A stretch of 64,000 nt of DNA from Pseudomonas saliphila (lineage in GTDB: Bacteria; Pseudomonadota; Gammaproteobacteria; Pseudomonadales; Pseudomonadaceae), in NCBI RefSeq assembly GCF_008638345.1, contig NZ_VTVA01000001.1, positions 1-64,000 on the forward strand, given 5' to 3'. Both the position numbers and the translations under genes were made by a program. This document shows, piece after piece, positions 38,240 to 47,429 of this stretch. The notes below the pieces were generated by a model. The model saw only the letters and a program-made list of their open reading frames with translations. It did not search any database and was not told where the DNA came from. Position 1 is the stretch's first letter; each line of letters opens with the position of its first letter.

Positions 38240-39546
38240 GTATTGAAGCCCTGACTCTGCTGTTCTTCGGCGCCCTGCTGTTCTTCATATTCATGGGCGT
38301 TCCGCTGGTATTCGTACTCGGCGGCGTTTCCGTGGTATTCCTCTATTTCACCTGGGGGATTGATTCCTTCTACATGGTGGCGTCGCAAATCTACGGCACC
38401 ATGGGCAGCTTCACACTCCTGGCCATTCCATTGTTCGTGTTCATGGCGATGATCCTGGAACGGACCGGCGTAGCGCGTGACCTGTACCGCATGATGCACC
38501 TATGGTGCGGTGGTATGCGTGGCGGCCTGGCGGTCGGGACCCTGGGCATCTGCGCGGTATTTGCGGCCATGGTTGGCATCAGCGGCGCTGCAGTGGTGGC
38601 CATGGGCACCATCGCCCTGCCCTCGATGCTCGAACGGGGTTATGACAAACGCATGGTCCTGGGGGTAATCAATACCGGTGGCGGCTGGGGTGTACTGATA
38701 CCGCCGAGCATCATGATGATCCTGTATGCGCTGATTTCCGGCGTATCGGTGGGCAAGATGTTTGCGGCCGGCATCCTGCCCGGTCTGGTATTGATCATCC
38801 TGACCGTGCTTTACGTGACCATCCGCTGCTATATCCAACCGAACCTTGGGCCTGCCCTGCCTCCGTCCGAACGCGGAAGCTGGCCGGACAAGTTCAGAGC
38901 TGTACGCTCGGTAATCCTGCCGGTGATGGTCGTGGTAATGGTCATGGGCTCGATCATCGGCGGTATAACCACGCCGACCGAAGCCGCCGCCATGGGTGTA
39001 CTGGGTGCATTGATCTCTGCAGCCGTGTACCGCCAACTGAACATGACCATGATTCGCGAAGCGTCGATCCGCACCTTCAAGCTGACCGGCATGATCGTCT
39101 GGATCCTGTTCGCGGCCCACGCCTTCAGCTCGGCTTATCAGAGCATGGGAGCACATCAGTTCATCGAAAGCCTGATGATGGCGATCCCAGGCGGCCCATG
39201 GGGCATCATTATCGCCATGATGGTGATCGTGTTCCTGCTGGGCATGGTGCTCGATCCTGTAGGCATCATGCTGATCACCCTTCCGGTGTTCCTGCCGATT
39301 GTCGATTCCCTCGGTTTCGACCCTATCTGGTTCGGCATCCTGTTTGTGATCAACATGGAAATCGGCTACATGACGCCGCCCTTCGGCTTCAATCTGTTCT
39401 ACTTGAAGGGCATAGTGCCGCCGGGCATCACCATGAAAGATATCTACGCCTCGGTTATCCCCTTCGTGCTGGTGCAGATCGTTGGCTTGATCGTGTTGAT
39501 GGTCTTCCCGGATATCGTCACCTTCCTGCCAAATCTCTGGTTCTAG
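38236..39546 (+). CDS. dctM: TRAP transporter large permease subunit, DctM family
   Basis: A 436-residue membrane protein with 11-12 hydrophobic segments, the ion-coupled transport subunit of the DctPQM system. Family motifs are visible in GISGAAVVAMGTIALPSMLE, NTGGGWGVLIPPSIMMILYA and TTPTEAAAMGVLGAL, and toward the C-terminus in DPVGIMLITLPVFLPI and EIGYMTPPFGFNLF. It starts at a GTG within the dctQ stop region and ends the operon, followed by a hairpin. Confidence 0.95.
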   Translation: MSIEALTLLFFGALLFFIFMGVPLVFVLGGVSVVFLYFTWGIDSFYMVASQIYGTMGSFTLLAIPLFVFMAMILERTGVARDLYRMMHLWCGGMRGGLAVGTLGICAVFAAMVGISGAAVVAMGTIALPSMLERGYDKRMVLGVINTGGGWGVLIPPSIMMILYALISGVSVGKMFAAGILPGLVLIILTVLYVTIRCYIQPNLGPALPPSERGSWPDKFRAVRSVILPVMVVVMVMGSIIGGITTPTEAAAMGVLGALISAAVYRQLNMTMIREASIRTFKLTGMIVWILFAAHAFSSAYQSMGAHQFIESLMMAIPGGPWGIIIAMMVIVFLLGMVLDPVGIMLITLPVFLPIVDSLGFDPIWFGILFVINMEIGYMTPPFGFNLFYLKGIVPPGITMKDIYASVIPFVLVQIVGLIVLMVFPDIVTFLPNLWF

Positions 39547-39559
39547 CGCTCTATAGCCA

Positions 39560-39586
39560 CCTGCGACCCGCAACCCGGGCCGCAGG
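39560..39586 (+). terminator. Hairpin terminator of the dctPQM operon
   Basis: CCTGCG-A-CCCG pairs with CGGG-C-CGCAGG with one internal mismatch. Only a short T-rich tail follows, so efficiency is uncertain. Confidence 0.55.
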
Positions 39587-39695
39587 CGGTTTGCTTAATA
39601 CCTATCCCCTGCCCGCTTAATACTCCCTCTCGATAGCTCCTGCCACCCGTTAAAACGTCTTGAGCGCAGGCTTGCCTGGTCCGGAGTCAGCTGTC

Positions 39696-39796
39696 GCGAG
39701 GCGACAGGGCTGCGCCGACACGCTGCAAGTACGTCCCTGTAAGCTCGTCGATGACATCCCTGTCATCGCACGGTCGGCTCAGCCCTGTTGCCTCGC
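39696..39796. repeat. Palindromic repeat element, REP/MITE-like
   Basis: The arm at 39696-39717 (GCGAGGCGACAGGGCTGCGCCG) is complementary at 20 of 22 positions to 39775-39796. Inside is a smaller perfect hairpin, GATGACA-TCCC-TGTCATC, at about 39750-39767. The whole can fold into a long cruciform. Elements with this kind of GTCCCTGTAAGCTCG core occur in many copies in marine gammaproteobacterial genomes as I recall; copy number here cannot be judged from one window. Confidence 0.7.
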
Positions 39797-40011
39797 TTCG
39801 CACGAACATTGGAGCTGTCTGATGGGAAGACCGGAGCAGTTCTGATCTCCACCTCACGCAGATGTTTATTCAAGCCTGCTGGCTGACAGGGTGAAGCACG
39901 TGTTGAAAACAGGGATGTTTTCACCAAGCCCCCAGGGACGGGTTCACGGCGTCTTGCGCAATCCTGACGGCAGGTAGGCGGAAGCCCCATGACAAGCACC
40001 TCCCGGTAGGC

Positions 40012-40048
40012 AAAAAAAAACCTGAGCCCGGTATATACCGGACTCAGG
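40012..40048 (-). terminator. Rho-independent terminator of the porin gene
   Basis: A near-perfect palindrome (40021-40048, arms CCTGAG-CCGGTAT with one mismatch) is followed on the minus strand by nine T. Confidence 0.92.
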
Positions 40049-40126
40049 TCTTGGACTTGCTCTCCCGACTCATCACGAGCCGAGGAGCAAGTAATCCGTC
40101 GCCGTAGCTAGGCTACGACCGGACTA

Positions 40127-41530
40127 TCAGTAGTCGAACTTAGCTGATGCCATAACCTGCTCATACTGGTTGGAGCCAGAATCATCGACTATGCCGAAGT
40201 CCCAGTACGCATATTCCAGACCGAGAGTAATGGTGTTAGTTGCTTGGTATAGCAGGTTGAGGTGTGCGGATGAAGACGTGTCAAAATATCTATTAGCTGT
40301 TGCTGTAGTGCCTAGACCAACTCGATCAACATTTGTCTCCACCTCAAGATGCGACAACGACAGGTTCGAGCGCCACTTGGGTGCCCAATGCCGCTGATAA
40401 GACACTGTAGTCCCGTGTGAAACCATGGGCACCAGCTCATCCTGGGCAGCAACGACATCACCAAAGGTTCTCAGCCCAGCATAGCGACCCAGAGCTCCGT
40501 AGCTGTACTGCAACCGGAGATTATCGTTGCCGATGGTCGGGATGCGAGCAGACAACGATACAGCGCCCTCGAGCGAGCGCTCGTTGTCATCTTCGAGCGT
40601 GCGCCCCATGCCCGCAAGAGCGAACACACCATAATCATTCTTGACCTGATAACGCAGCACTACGTCAGGGTAAGCCTGATCGAAGCCACCATCTTCGGGG
40701 TTCTCAATCGCGGCAAACAGGCGACCACCCGGAACATCCATGCCATAGCGCAGCAGCGGCTGACGGGCGTAAATAAACGCCGCCATCTTGCCCTGGTTCA
40801 GAATTTCGGGCAGGGCTGACAACTCGCTGAAGGTAGTCACGTCCTGACCCACAGTCCAATCCGCCCACTGGGCATAAGCCAAACGAATACGCGGGTTATA
40901 GCTGTTGGAAACGAACTCGTTGGCGCCGTCTTCCGAGCCGTGGAAGTCCATTTCGAGGTAAGTAATCAGGTCATGGCCGTTGACGTCCGCAGTACTGGTA
41001 CGGAGACCGATGCGGCTTTCACGGATACTGGAGCCAAACCGCCACTCATCCGGGTTACCGAGGGTCGGGTCCGCAAAGTTAGCGAAGTTCGTGGCCTGTC
41101 CAAGCGTACGGTTGTTGGCACTGCCGTCACCACCGGAGCCAAGCACTGCGTCGGCCTTAATGAAGCCACCAACGGTAACTGTCGTGTTGCCGATCTTGAT
41201 ACCCTTGCCATCGCGCACGATGTAGTCGGTATCTGCCTTGGCTGTCTCTGGACGCGGCTCGTCACGGGTCGATGCCAGTTGCGCACGGGCTTCACGTGCC
41301 TCGGCACGGGCCTGAGCAGCCTCTTCCCGCGCCTGGGCAGCATCGGCTTCGGCACGTGCGGTGCTTTGCTCGATTCGCGCTTCCAGCGCCTTGAGCTGAC
41401 GACGCAGCTCCTCGATTTCGGAATTCTGCGCAAACGCCGGTGCAGCGCCCAGCAACATGACCGGAACGCTCAGACAGGCAATAGCTTTTGCCAGTGGCTT
41501 AGTGGCGAACAACGCCTTTGTTGTTTTCAT
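40127..41530 (-). CDS. DcaP-type trimeric outer-membrane porin
   Basis: A 467-residue porin. A long signal peptide ends near AAPAFA-QN. A periplasmic coiled coil follows (about 36-95) and is very rich in Ala, Glu and Arg, with heptad-like repeats such as AREEAAQARAEAREARA. The beta-barrel runs from about 100, with alternating aromatic/polar strands, and ends in a C-terminal KFDY with terminal aromatic residue. DcaP channels of Acinetobacter and Pseudomonas admit dicarboxylates and related anionic compounds. It lies beside the DctPQM transporter and CoA ligase, which makes an outer-membrane uptake role for the same acid plausible. A CA-rich Crc-type motif overlaps its first codons. Confidence 0.88.
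   Translation of the reverse strand: MKTTKALFATKPLAKAIACLSVPVMLLGAAPAFAQNSEIEELRRQLKALEARIEQSTARAEADAAQAREEAAQARAEAREARAQLASTRDEPRPETAKADTDYIVRDGKGIKIGNTTVTVGGFIKADAVLGSGGDGSANNRTLGQATNFANFADPTLGNPDEWRFGSSIRESRIGLRTSTADVNGHDLITYLEMDFHGSEDGANEFVSNSYNPRIRLAYAQWADWTVGQDVTTFSELSALPEILNQGKMAAFIYARQPLLRYGMDVPGGRLFAAIENPEDGGFDQAYPDVVLRYQVKNDYGVFALAGMGRTLEDDNERSLEGAVSLSARIPTIGNDNLRLQYSYGALGRYAGLRTFGDVVAAQDELVPMVSHGTTVSYQRHWAPKWRSNLSLSHLEVETNVDRVGLGTTATANRYFDTSSSAHLNLLYQATNTITLGLEYAYWDFGIVDDSGSNQYEQVMASAKFDY
41518..41525 (-). promoter_or_regulatory. CA-rich motif in the porin start region, candidate Hfq/Crc site
   Basis: Within codons 2-5 the minus strand reads AACAACAA, an exact AAnAAnAA match. A second, imperfect AATAATCA lies about 20 nt before the ATG. 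Confidence 0.5.
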
Positions 41531-42033
41531 CGCAACCTCGTTGTGATTATTGATGGTGAACCCTGCCGCCGAAACTACGCGACATGTTTCGCAGTGCGGA
41601 ACTACTTATTGCAATCATTCCATCAGGCAGTACGTATTTCCGCCGTGAATATAGTTAATACGGATCTAATCAACAAGCATTAATACAAGATTTTACTGAG
41701 CGACATTGCTGTTCTATATGATAGTCCATGTATTTCAACGCGCGGCCCATCATAGAGTCCGTAGTCATTTCGGTTAGATAGACATAAGTCCAACGCCCAA
41801 CCCATTGATCCTGCGATGGGGATTCTGAATATTTGGCGTTCACTCGTTGCGGAAAATAATGCATCCTGCGCGGGCTAAACAGGATGGCCAGCCGAACACG
41901 TATTAAAGATAGGGCAAGCGGGAATGCCCAGGGAGCCGACATAAGCATGCCGGTTGCGTGCTCAGCGCTTGAACGCGAGCGACGACGATTCAAACCTGCT
42001 CGCTTTATCAAAACAGATAGGGGAATACCCGGA
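41531..42033. other. 503-nt divergent region, porin / SDR
   Basis: This region separates the divergent porin and dehydrogenase genes and must hold both promoters. No certain gene is seen. A minus-strand open frame (about 41670-41863, 64 codons from its best ATG) is not protein-like and has no recognised relatives. The 11-mer TATTGCAATCA at 41607-41617 recurs upstream of dctP at 36472-36482. Confidence 0.5.
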
Positions 42034-42792
42034 ATGCAATTGAAAGACAGCGTTATTATCGTTACTGGCGGCGGTCAAGGGCTGGGTCGGTCCATGGCTG
42101 AATATCTGGCTGCTCGGGGCGCACGCCTTGCCCTGGTCGATCTTGGTCAGGACCGCCTGGACGAAGCAGTCGCTGCTTGTAAATCCGCAGGTGGTGACGC
42201 CCGTGGATATGTATGCAACGTGGCCAACGAAGAACAGGTAGTTGAGATGGTCAGCCAGGTCGCGAACGACTTCGGCACTATCAATGGGTTGATCAACAAC
42301 GCAGGCATCCTGCGCGACGGACTGCTGCTCAAGAAGAAGGACGGCGAGATTCAGAAAATGAGTCTGACTCAGTGGCAGTCGGTTATCGACGTCAATCTGA
42401 CCGGCGTATTCCTGAGCACGCGTGAAGTGGCAGTCAAGATGGTCGAGCTCGGCAGCCAAGGACTGATTATCAACATTTCATCTATCGCACGCGCCGGCAA
42501 CATCGGCCAGACAAACTACACAGCGGCAAAAGCCGGAGTAGCTGCAATGACCGTCGGCTGGGCTAAAGAACTGGCTCGCCATGGCATCCGGGTAGCAGCC
42601 ATCGCACCGGGCTTCATCGAAACCGAGATGACTGCCAGCATGAAACCCGAAGCACTCGAGAAGATGACTGCTGGCATCCCTCTCAAGCGCATGGGACAAC
42701 CCAACGAGATTGCCCACTCCGCCGCCTATCTGTTTGAAAACGACTATTTCACCGGTCGTATTCTCGAGCTGGACGGCGGCCTGCGGCTCTAA
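42034..42792 (+). CDS. SDR-family oxidoreductase (3-oxoacyl-ACP/3-hydroxyacyl-CoA dehydrogenase-like)
   Basis: A 252-residue classical short-chain dehydrogenase. The cofactor loop TGGGQGLG is at 11-18, with NNAG at 88-91. The catalytic triad is Ser 149/150, Tyr 162 and Lys 166 (YTAAK). An Asp at position 36 (ALVDLG) suggests preference for NAD(H). It resembles FabG-like enzymes used to oxidise hydroxyacyl-CoA or alcohols in catabolic clusters. The start MQLKDSV at 42034 is chosen because the cofactor loop then lies at the normal distance; a longer open frame from 41884 lacks conservation. It may act on the CoA ester made by the ligase of this block. Confidence 0.87.
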   Translation: MQLKDSVIIVTGGGQGLGRSMAEYLAARGARLALVDLGQDRLDEAVAACKSAGGDARGYVCNVANEEQVVEMVSQVANDFGTINGLINNAGILRDGLLLKKKDGEIQKMSLTQWQSVIDVNLTGVFLSTREVAVKMVELGSQGLIINISSIARAGNIGQTNYTAAKAGVAAMTVGWAKELARHGIRVAAIAPGFIETEMTASMKPEALEKMTAGIPLKRMGQPNEIAHSAAYLFENDYFTGRILELDGGLRL

Positions 42793-42810
42793 CTGCCAGG
42801 TCGAACTTTC

Positions 42811-42830
42811 AGGCCGGCACCAGCCGGCCT
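42811..42830. terminator. Convergent hairpin between SDR and DUF481 genes
   Basis: AGGCCGGC/GCCGGCCT with a 4-nt loop, 8 bp, overlaps the stop codon of the convergent gene. No U-tract. Confidence 0.5.
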
Positions 42831-43842
42831 ACCAGCTCACCCCGAATCCCACGCGGTAGCGCTTTTCATTCAATGCCTGCTCGGCATTATCACTCTCGAT
42901 ATAATCCCACTCGGTCAGCAGACTCAGCGACGCCCAGCTATTGACCATGTAGCGAATACCCAACTCGGTATCGAGGATGTATTTAACGTCGCGGTCATCG
43001 GGGATCTGGGTTTCAGTGTTGTGAAACACCTCCACGCGCTTACCGAACATGAATCGGCGGTAGTCATACTCGAGACCCAGCGCTTCAAATTCATTTTCTA
43101 CTCCGCTGCGCTCTTTCAGCCGCAGATGATCGAGTCGCGCCGAAGTCTCGAAGCGTGAGAGCGTCGTGTTCCACCACTCATAACCGGGACCCGCACCGAT
43201 TTGTGCACGTCGAGCGATATCACCAATATGGTCGCGCTCGTAATCAAGACTGGTTTGCCAGAACCACTGCTCGCCGAAGAACCAGCTCAGGTCGTATTCA
43301 GTCTGGAGCACGTGGCGGCTGCGCAAATCATCGCGGTAGTCACGTTCAAAGTTGGCGTCCAGATCATGACGCCAGTCACCGTGCCGCGCGCGGGTATTGA
43401 ACCGGAAGGCGAGGTCTTCCTCATCCTGCGAGGCGTCTTTCATATCGAAGGACAGATCGGCGTTACCCTCCAACAGCCAATCCTCGATAAATGGCTGCGG
43501 CTCCATGAGCTGGATAATGTTAGCCAGTGGCATCTCGATCGGATCCGGCAAGCCGTTGAATACCAATACATTGCCAGCTGTCTCGGAGGTTCTGATCGCG
43601 AGCGCCCGCTCGGCATGATCTTCGGTCTTGACCAGCATCGGCGTAGTGGTCTCCATCGTACGAATCCGACCAACCTTGACCGTCACTTCACCGGCAAATT
43701 CGGTTTTAATAACAAGCCGCTTCCGGTCCAGCAGTTCAATCTTTCCAGTGAGGCGATCCCCGTTATCCAGCCAGACGGTGTCAGCATTCGCAAACACGGG
43801 AAAACACAACAGAAACGCAGCAGCATAGCGGCACGATAACAT
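42829..43842 (-). CDS. DUF481 family outer-membrane beta-barrel protein
   Basis: A 337-residue secreted protein. The signal peptide MLSCRYAAAFLLCFPVFANA is cleaved before DTVWLDNGDRLTG. That segment and the following 60 residues (GKIELLDRKRLVIKTEFAGE) form a small beta domain found ahead of DUF481 barrels. Residues about 110-337 show alternating strands rich in Trp, Tyr and Asp/Arg, ending GFGVSW with a terminal aromatic. Function of DUF481 proteins is unknown; some are salt-induced. The start at 43842 has AAGG about 10 nt upstream. It is divergent from the ATL gene. Confidence 0.85.
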   Translation of the reverse strand: MLSCRYAAAFLLCFPVFANADTVWLDNGDRLTGKIELLDRKRLVIKTEFAGEVTVKVGRIRTMETTTPMLVKTEDHAERALAIRTSETAGNVLVFNGLPDPIEMPLANIIQLMEPQPFIEDWLLEGNADLSFDMKDASQDEEDLAFRFNTRARHGDWRHDLDANFERDYRDDLRSRHVLQTEYDLSWFFGEQWFWQTSLDYERDHIGDIARRAQIGAGPGYEWWNTTLSRFETSARLDHLRLKERSGVENEFEALGLEYDYRRFMFGKRVEVFHNTETQIPDDRDVKYILDTELGIRYMVNSWASLSLLTEWDYIESDNAEQALNEKRYRVGFGVSW

Positions 43843-43883
43843 CAGAATAACCTTCAAATAGAGCGTAAAAGGCGCCATTATCC

Positions 43884-44273
43884 ATGAATGAGAAGCGATT
43901 GCCAGTGAAGACGACAAAGCCCAATGCAGCTGACGAATTCCTCACCCCGCGGGAACATTTCTGGCAGATACTGGCCACTATTCCGCCCGGCCGCGTCACC
44001 AGTTACGGCCGCCTGGCGCAGCTCGCCGGCCTTGGACGCGGGGCGCGCTTAACGGCGCGCTGGCTGGCGCAACTGCCCGAGGGCAGTAATCTGCCCTGGC
44101 ACAGGGTGGTCAACAGTCGGGGCCAGCTGTCACTATCGCCATGCTCTGCAGCCGGAGAAGAGCAAAAACAGCGCCTGCAAAGCGAAGGTGTAGCAGTTAT
44201 CAACCATCGGGTTAACATGGCGCGCTTTGGCTGGCCCGATTCATCAGAACAATCACAGGAATCTCATGAGTAA
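43884..44273 (+). CDS. Alkyltransferase-like (ATL) DNA repair protein
   Basis: A 129-residue protein with the MGMT DNA-binding fold in which the catalytic Cys of the PCHRV motif is replaced by Trp: LPWHRVV, Trp at 72. This is the hallmark of ATL proteins, which cannot remove alkyl groups but flip O6-alkylguanine and recruit nucleotide excision repair. The flipping Tyr lies in TSYGRLA (Tyr 41), and a conserved Arg follows in the recognition helix (GRGARLTARWLA). It overlaps ampG by 8 nt, so the two are cotranscribed. Confidence 0.92.
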   Translation: MNEKRLPVKTTKPNAADEFLTPREHFWQILATIPPGRVTSYGRLAQLAGLGRGARLTARWLAQLPEGSNLPWHRVVNSRGQLSLSPCSAAGEEQKQRLQSEGVAVINHRVNMARFGWPDSSEQSQESHE

Positions 44274-45633
44274 CTCTTCGGCCGAGCAGGTCGAGTCCCA
44301 CGAAGGCTTGCGCGTCTACCTCAAGCCCCGCGTGCTCGGCATGTTGTTTCTCGGATTCTCCGCAGGCTTGCCATTGCTGCTGGTGGGCGGCACCTTCAGC
44401 GCCTGGTTGAAGGACATTGGCGTAGAGCTGGCCGCCATTGGCTTTCTCAGCTGGGTCGGCATGGCGCATTCCATCAAGGTCCTGTGGGCGCCCTTTATCG
44501 ACCGCGCCGCCCTGCCCTTGCTGACGCGCTGGTTTGGTCGCCGTCGGGCGTGGATGCTACTCGCACAGTGCATCATTGCAGCCGGGCTATTCGGCATGGC
44601 CGTCACCGACCCGCGGGAGCATCTGCAATTCGTCGCGTTCTGCGCGGTGCTGGTAGCGTTCGGCTCGGCCACGCAGGACGTGGCCATCGATGCGTACCGT
44701 GTCGAGGCTGAGGCCAAGCACCGCCAGGGGGCAATGGCGGCGACCTACGTGACCGGTTACCGCGTCGCACTGCTGGCCGCAGGTGCCGGGGCCTTGCATC
44801 TGGCGAACATGGACAGCTGGACGCTCGCCTACGGCAGCATGGCCCTGCTGATGGGGGTCGGAATGATCACTACGCTGGTGATTGCCGAGCCTGAGGTACA
44901 GGTCACCCAGGGCACCTATGCACTGGAACAGCGTGTCCAGGCGTACCTTGCCAGCACCGTCCACCAGGGCTGGCGACGCAACCTGACGGCCTGGTTCATA
45001 GGCGCGATGGTCTGCCCCTTCGCTGAGTTCTTTCAGCGCTACGGCAAGGTCGCGTTACTAATATTGGCTTTCATCGCCACCTTTCGTATCAGTGACATAT
45101 TCATGGGCGTCATGGCGAACCCGTTTTATCTGGATCTGGGCTTCAGCAAAGCTGAGATCGCCAACATTGCGGCGGCCTTTGGACTGGGAATGACGCTTTT
45201 GGGGGCCGCATTAGGCGGCCTGCTGGTGGCGCGCTATGGCATCGCGCCCATCATGCTGCTGACGGCCTTTATGGCGCCTGCGACCAATCTCACCTTCGCC
45301 TGGCTGGCGTTCATAGGCCCGGAAACCTATGGACTGGTGCTGGCAATCATTGCGGACAACATTACCGGTGGGTTGGCGATATCGGTGTTCATTGCCTACC
45401 TGTCCAGTCTGACCAACACCGCCTATACGGCTACCCAGTACGCACTGTTCAGCTCGCTAATGACGCTGCCCGGCCAGTTCGCCGCCGGATTTACCGGGTT
45501 GCTCGCTGCCAACGTCGGTTGGGTCAGCTTCTTCGTATTGACGTCCTTTACCGGGCTACCGGCCATTATTCTGGCGGCATTACTGATAAAGAAGGCTCAT
45601 CCCGACAAATTACGGCGACCAGGGATCGATTGA
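44266..45633 (+). CDS. ampG: AmpG-type muropeptide MFS permease
   Basis: A 455-residue MFS permease of the AmpG family, which imports GlcNAc-anhydroMurNAc peptides for peptidoglycan recycling. The start at 44266 lies inside the ATL stop region (ATGAGTAA). Typical AmpG features include PRVLGMLFLGFSAGLPLLLV at the N-terminus, SHSIK-type motifs (here MAHSIKVLWAPFIDR) and the GSATQDVAIDAYRVE segment after helix 4. About 12 helices are present. AmpD and AmpE are encoded 8 kb downstream. Confidence 0.93.
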   Translation: MSNSSAEQVESHEGLRVYLKPRVLGMLFLGFSAGLPLLLVGGTFSAWLKDIGVELAAIGFLSWVGMAHSIKVLWAPFIDRAALPLLTRWFGRRRAWMLLAQCIIAAGLFGMAVTDPREHLQFVAFCAVLVAFGSATQDVAIDAYRVEAEAKHRQGAMAATYVTGYRVALLAAGAGALHLANMDSWTLAYGSMALLMGVGMITTLVIAEPEVQVTQGTYALEQRVQAYLASTVHQGWRRNLTAWFIGAMVCPFAEFFQRYGKVALLILAFIATFRISDIFMGVMANPFYLDLGFSKAEIANIAAAFGLGMTLLGAALGGLLVARYGIAPIMLLTAFMAPATNLTFAWLAFIGPETYGLVLAIIADNITGGLAISVFIAYLSSLTNTAYTATQYALFSSLMTLPGQFAAGFTGLLAANVGWVSFFVLTSFTGLPAIILAALLIKKAHPDKLRRPGID

Positions 45634-45680
45634 AGCGCGCAGAAGGGATTCAGAACGGGGCAAAGCGAGAGATCATGAAG

Positions 45681-45713
45681 AAAAAAAAGCGGCGCCTGGA
45701 CAGGCGCCGCTTT
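45681..45713 (-). terminator. Strong bidirectional-type terminator
   Basis: A 12-bp stem AAAGCGGCGCCT/AGGCGCCGCTTT with a 4-nt loop. On the minus strand it runs into eight T, so it ends the 45736-46251 gene. It may also end ampG. Confidence 0.9.
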
Positions 45714-45735
45714 AGGGTCGATCAGCAGGAGTCGA

Positions 45736-46251
45736 TCAGAAGTTGTAGCCGAGACCGACGCTGTAGAAGAATGCGCCGTCGTCATAGCGATCATCTACAT
45801 CGGAAGCACTGTCAACCAGGAAGTGATACTCGACCATACCGGTAACGAAGGTAGAATCGTTCAGCCAATGCTTATAGCCTACTTCCGGACCGAGAATGAA
45901 GGTTTCGTCTACGCCATCACCGTAAATACCACCTACGCTGGCACCCACGAAAGGCCGACCATTGCCGCTACCGAAGTGATAGTCATAGAAAACCCGGGTA
46001 GAACCATCCCACTGGACACTTTCGCCTTCAGAATCGCGTGCGTTGACGGTTTGACGAACACCCCACAGGGAGGATTCGCTGAGATACTGGCCCCAGCTAC
46101 CCTGCACTGAGATAGCTGAATCGTCGAAGTCCTTGTCGCTGCCGCCTGCACCACCCAGGGTGATTTCCTGATCCCCGGCCGACGGCTGGGCGAGCGCAAC
46201 TGCTGGCACCATCGCCGCAAGAAGCAATGAGGTTTTAAAGAGTTTTTTCAT
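45736..46251 (-). CDS. Small outer-membrane beta-barrel protein
   Basis: A 171-residue protein with a clear signal peptide (MKKLFKTSLLLAAMVPAVALAQ). A mature part of about 150 residues is built of short Gly/Asp-rich turns and amphipathic strands, ending in VGLGYNF with terminal Phe, the signature for insertion by the Bam complex. It likely forms an 8-strand barrel like OmpW/OmpX-type proteins. I cannot assign a named family. It is monocistronic, with strong terminators on both sides. Confidence 0.8.
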   Translation of the reverse strand: MKKLFKTSLLLAAMVPAVALAQPSAGDQEITLGGAGGSDKDFDDSAISVQGSWGQYLSESSLWGVRQTVNARDSEGESVQWDGSTRVFYDYHFGSGNGRPFVGASVGGIYGDGVDETFILGPEVGYKHWLNDSTFVTGMVEYHFLVDSASDVDDRYDDGAFFYSVGLGYNF

Positions 46252-46470
46252 GTCTCTGCCCTTTGTTCAGTAAGGTTGTAATCTCGCAGCGGAATCCACT
46301 GCGTGTACTGTCTGACAAGCAGACCAGAGCCCTGTTCATATTTTTTTGCATATTGGCACGACTGGTCATCGGCTTAGCCCTGACTCCTCAGGTGAAGTAT
46401 GAAGAACACGAACGCTTGAACTGACTCATGCTGCAGACATAACGGCAAAATGATGGATGTGGAACAGGCC

Positions 46471-46494
46471 AAAAAAAGCCCGGCCAAGCCGGGC
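46471..46494 (-). terminator. Rho-independent terminator of the mscS-type gene
   Basis: A GCCCGGC/GCCGGGC stem with a 3-nt loop is followed by seven T on the minus strand. Confidence 0.9.
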
Positions 46495-46525
46495 CTATGG
46501 TTCAGATACGCACTACAGCTGGAAA

Positions 46526-47401
46526 TCAGTCTGCCGTGGCTGTGGCGGTTTCCGGCTTGGCGGCCGCGGCCGGGGCCGGGGCCATAACGTGTAACGTGCG
46601 CTGAGGGAATGGAATCGTAATGCCTTCGCGATCGAAATGCTCCTTGGCCAGCTCCTGAATATCCCAGAACACGCCCCAGTAATCGGCATTATTCGCCCAC
46701 ATGCGCAGCGACAGGTTGACCGAGCTGTCACCCAGCGCAACCAGCCAGACTGCTGCCTCGGGATCTTTGAGCACACGCTCATCCGCCGCAGCCAGACCAA
46801 GCAGGATCTGCCTGGCTTTCTTCACGTCATCGTCATAGCCGATACCAATATTCAGGTCCACCCGGCGTGTTGGCTGACGTGAATAGTTAATGATGTTGCC
46901 GTTAGACAGACTGCCATTGGGCACGATTACCGTCTTGTTGTCTGCCGTCTTGAGTACCGTGTGGAAAATCTGAATGCTATCGACCGTGCCCATTACCCCC
47001 TGGGCCTCGATGAACTCACCCGCACGAAACGGCCTCAGCATGATAATCAGCATGCCGCCAGCAAAGTTTGCCAGGCTGCCTTGCAGGGCCAGACCAACCG
47101 CCAGGCCCGCAGCACCAATCAATGCAATAAAGGATGTTGTTTCAATGCCGATCATGCCCGCCACGCTGATCAGCAACAGAACCTTCAGGCCGATACCTAC
47201 CAGCGCACCCACGAAACCATGCAGCGTACGGTCAACACTGCGTTTCTCCATCAGCGCCTGAACGCCGGAGGTGAGGCGTCCGATAATCCACCAGCCGATG
47301 AACAGCGTTACCAGCGCCAGCAGTACTTGACTGCCGTATTGCATTACCAGAGGCAGCCAGGCGTCCTGGAGTTCTTCCAGCTGAATAATCATATCGTCCA
47401 T
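46526..47401 (-). CDS. mscS: Small-conductance mechanosensitive channel, MscS family
   Basis: A 291-residue MscS-type channel. Three N-terminal helices are followed by the pore helix TM3 with its Gly/Ala packing pattern (AAGLAVGLALQGSLANFAGGMLIIMLRPF, about 95-123). The MscS beta domain follows (GEFIEAQGVMGTVDSIQIFHT, then NGSLSNGNIINYS). The C-terminus is extended by Ala/Pro/Thr repeats. It releases solutes on hypo-osmotic shock. It shares a strand with yajQ upstream. Confidence 0.95.
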   Translation of the reverse strand: MDDMIIQLEELQDAWLPLVMQYGSQVLLALVTLFIGWWIIGRLTSGVQALMEKRSVDRTLHGFVGALVGIGLKVLLLISVAGMIGIETTSFIALIGAAGLAVGLALQGSLANFAGGMLIIMLRPFRAGEFIEAQGVMGTVDSIQIFHTVLKTADNKTVIVPNGSLSNGNIINYSRQPTRRVDLNIGIGYDDDVKKARQILLGLAAADERVLKDPEAAVWLVALGDSSVNLSLRMWANNADYWGVFWDIQELAKEHFDREGITIPFPQRTLHVMAPAPAAAAKPETATATAD

Positions 47402-47429
47402 TAAATAAGGATCCCTAAGTCAATCGTGA

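Larger units (their letters stand above)
39547..40126. other. 580-nt intergenic region with palindromic repeat element
   Basis: The region between dctM and the convergent porin gene contains the dctM terminator hairpin, a 101-nt inverted-repeat element (39696-39796), and the porin terminator. A 61-codon open frame over the repeat has no protein-like character. Confidence 0.7.

Noticed and set aside
39660..39845. 61-codon frame over the palindromic element
   Set aside because: The sequence is explained by the inverted repeat, and the peptide has no protein-like character.
41670..42011. Minus-strand frame of up to 113 codons in the porin/SDR intergenic region
   Set aside because: Amino acid composition and codon choice are not protein-like, no ribosome-binding site is evident and no homolog is recognised.
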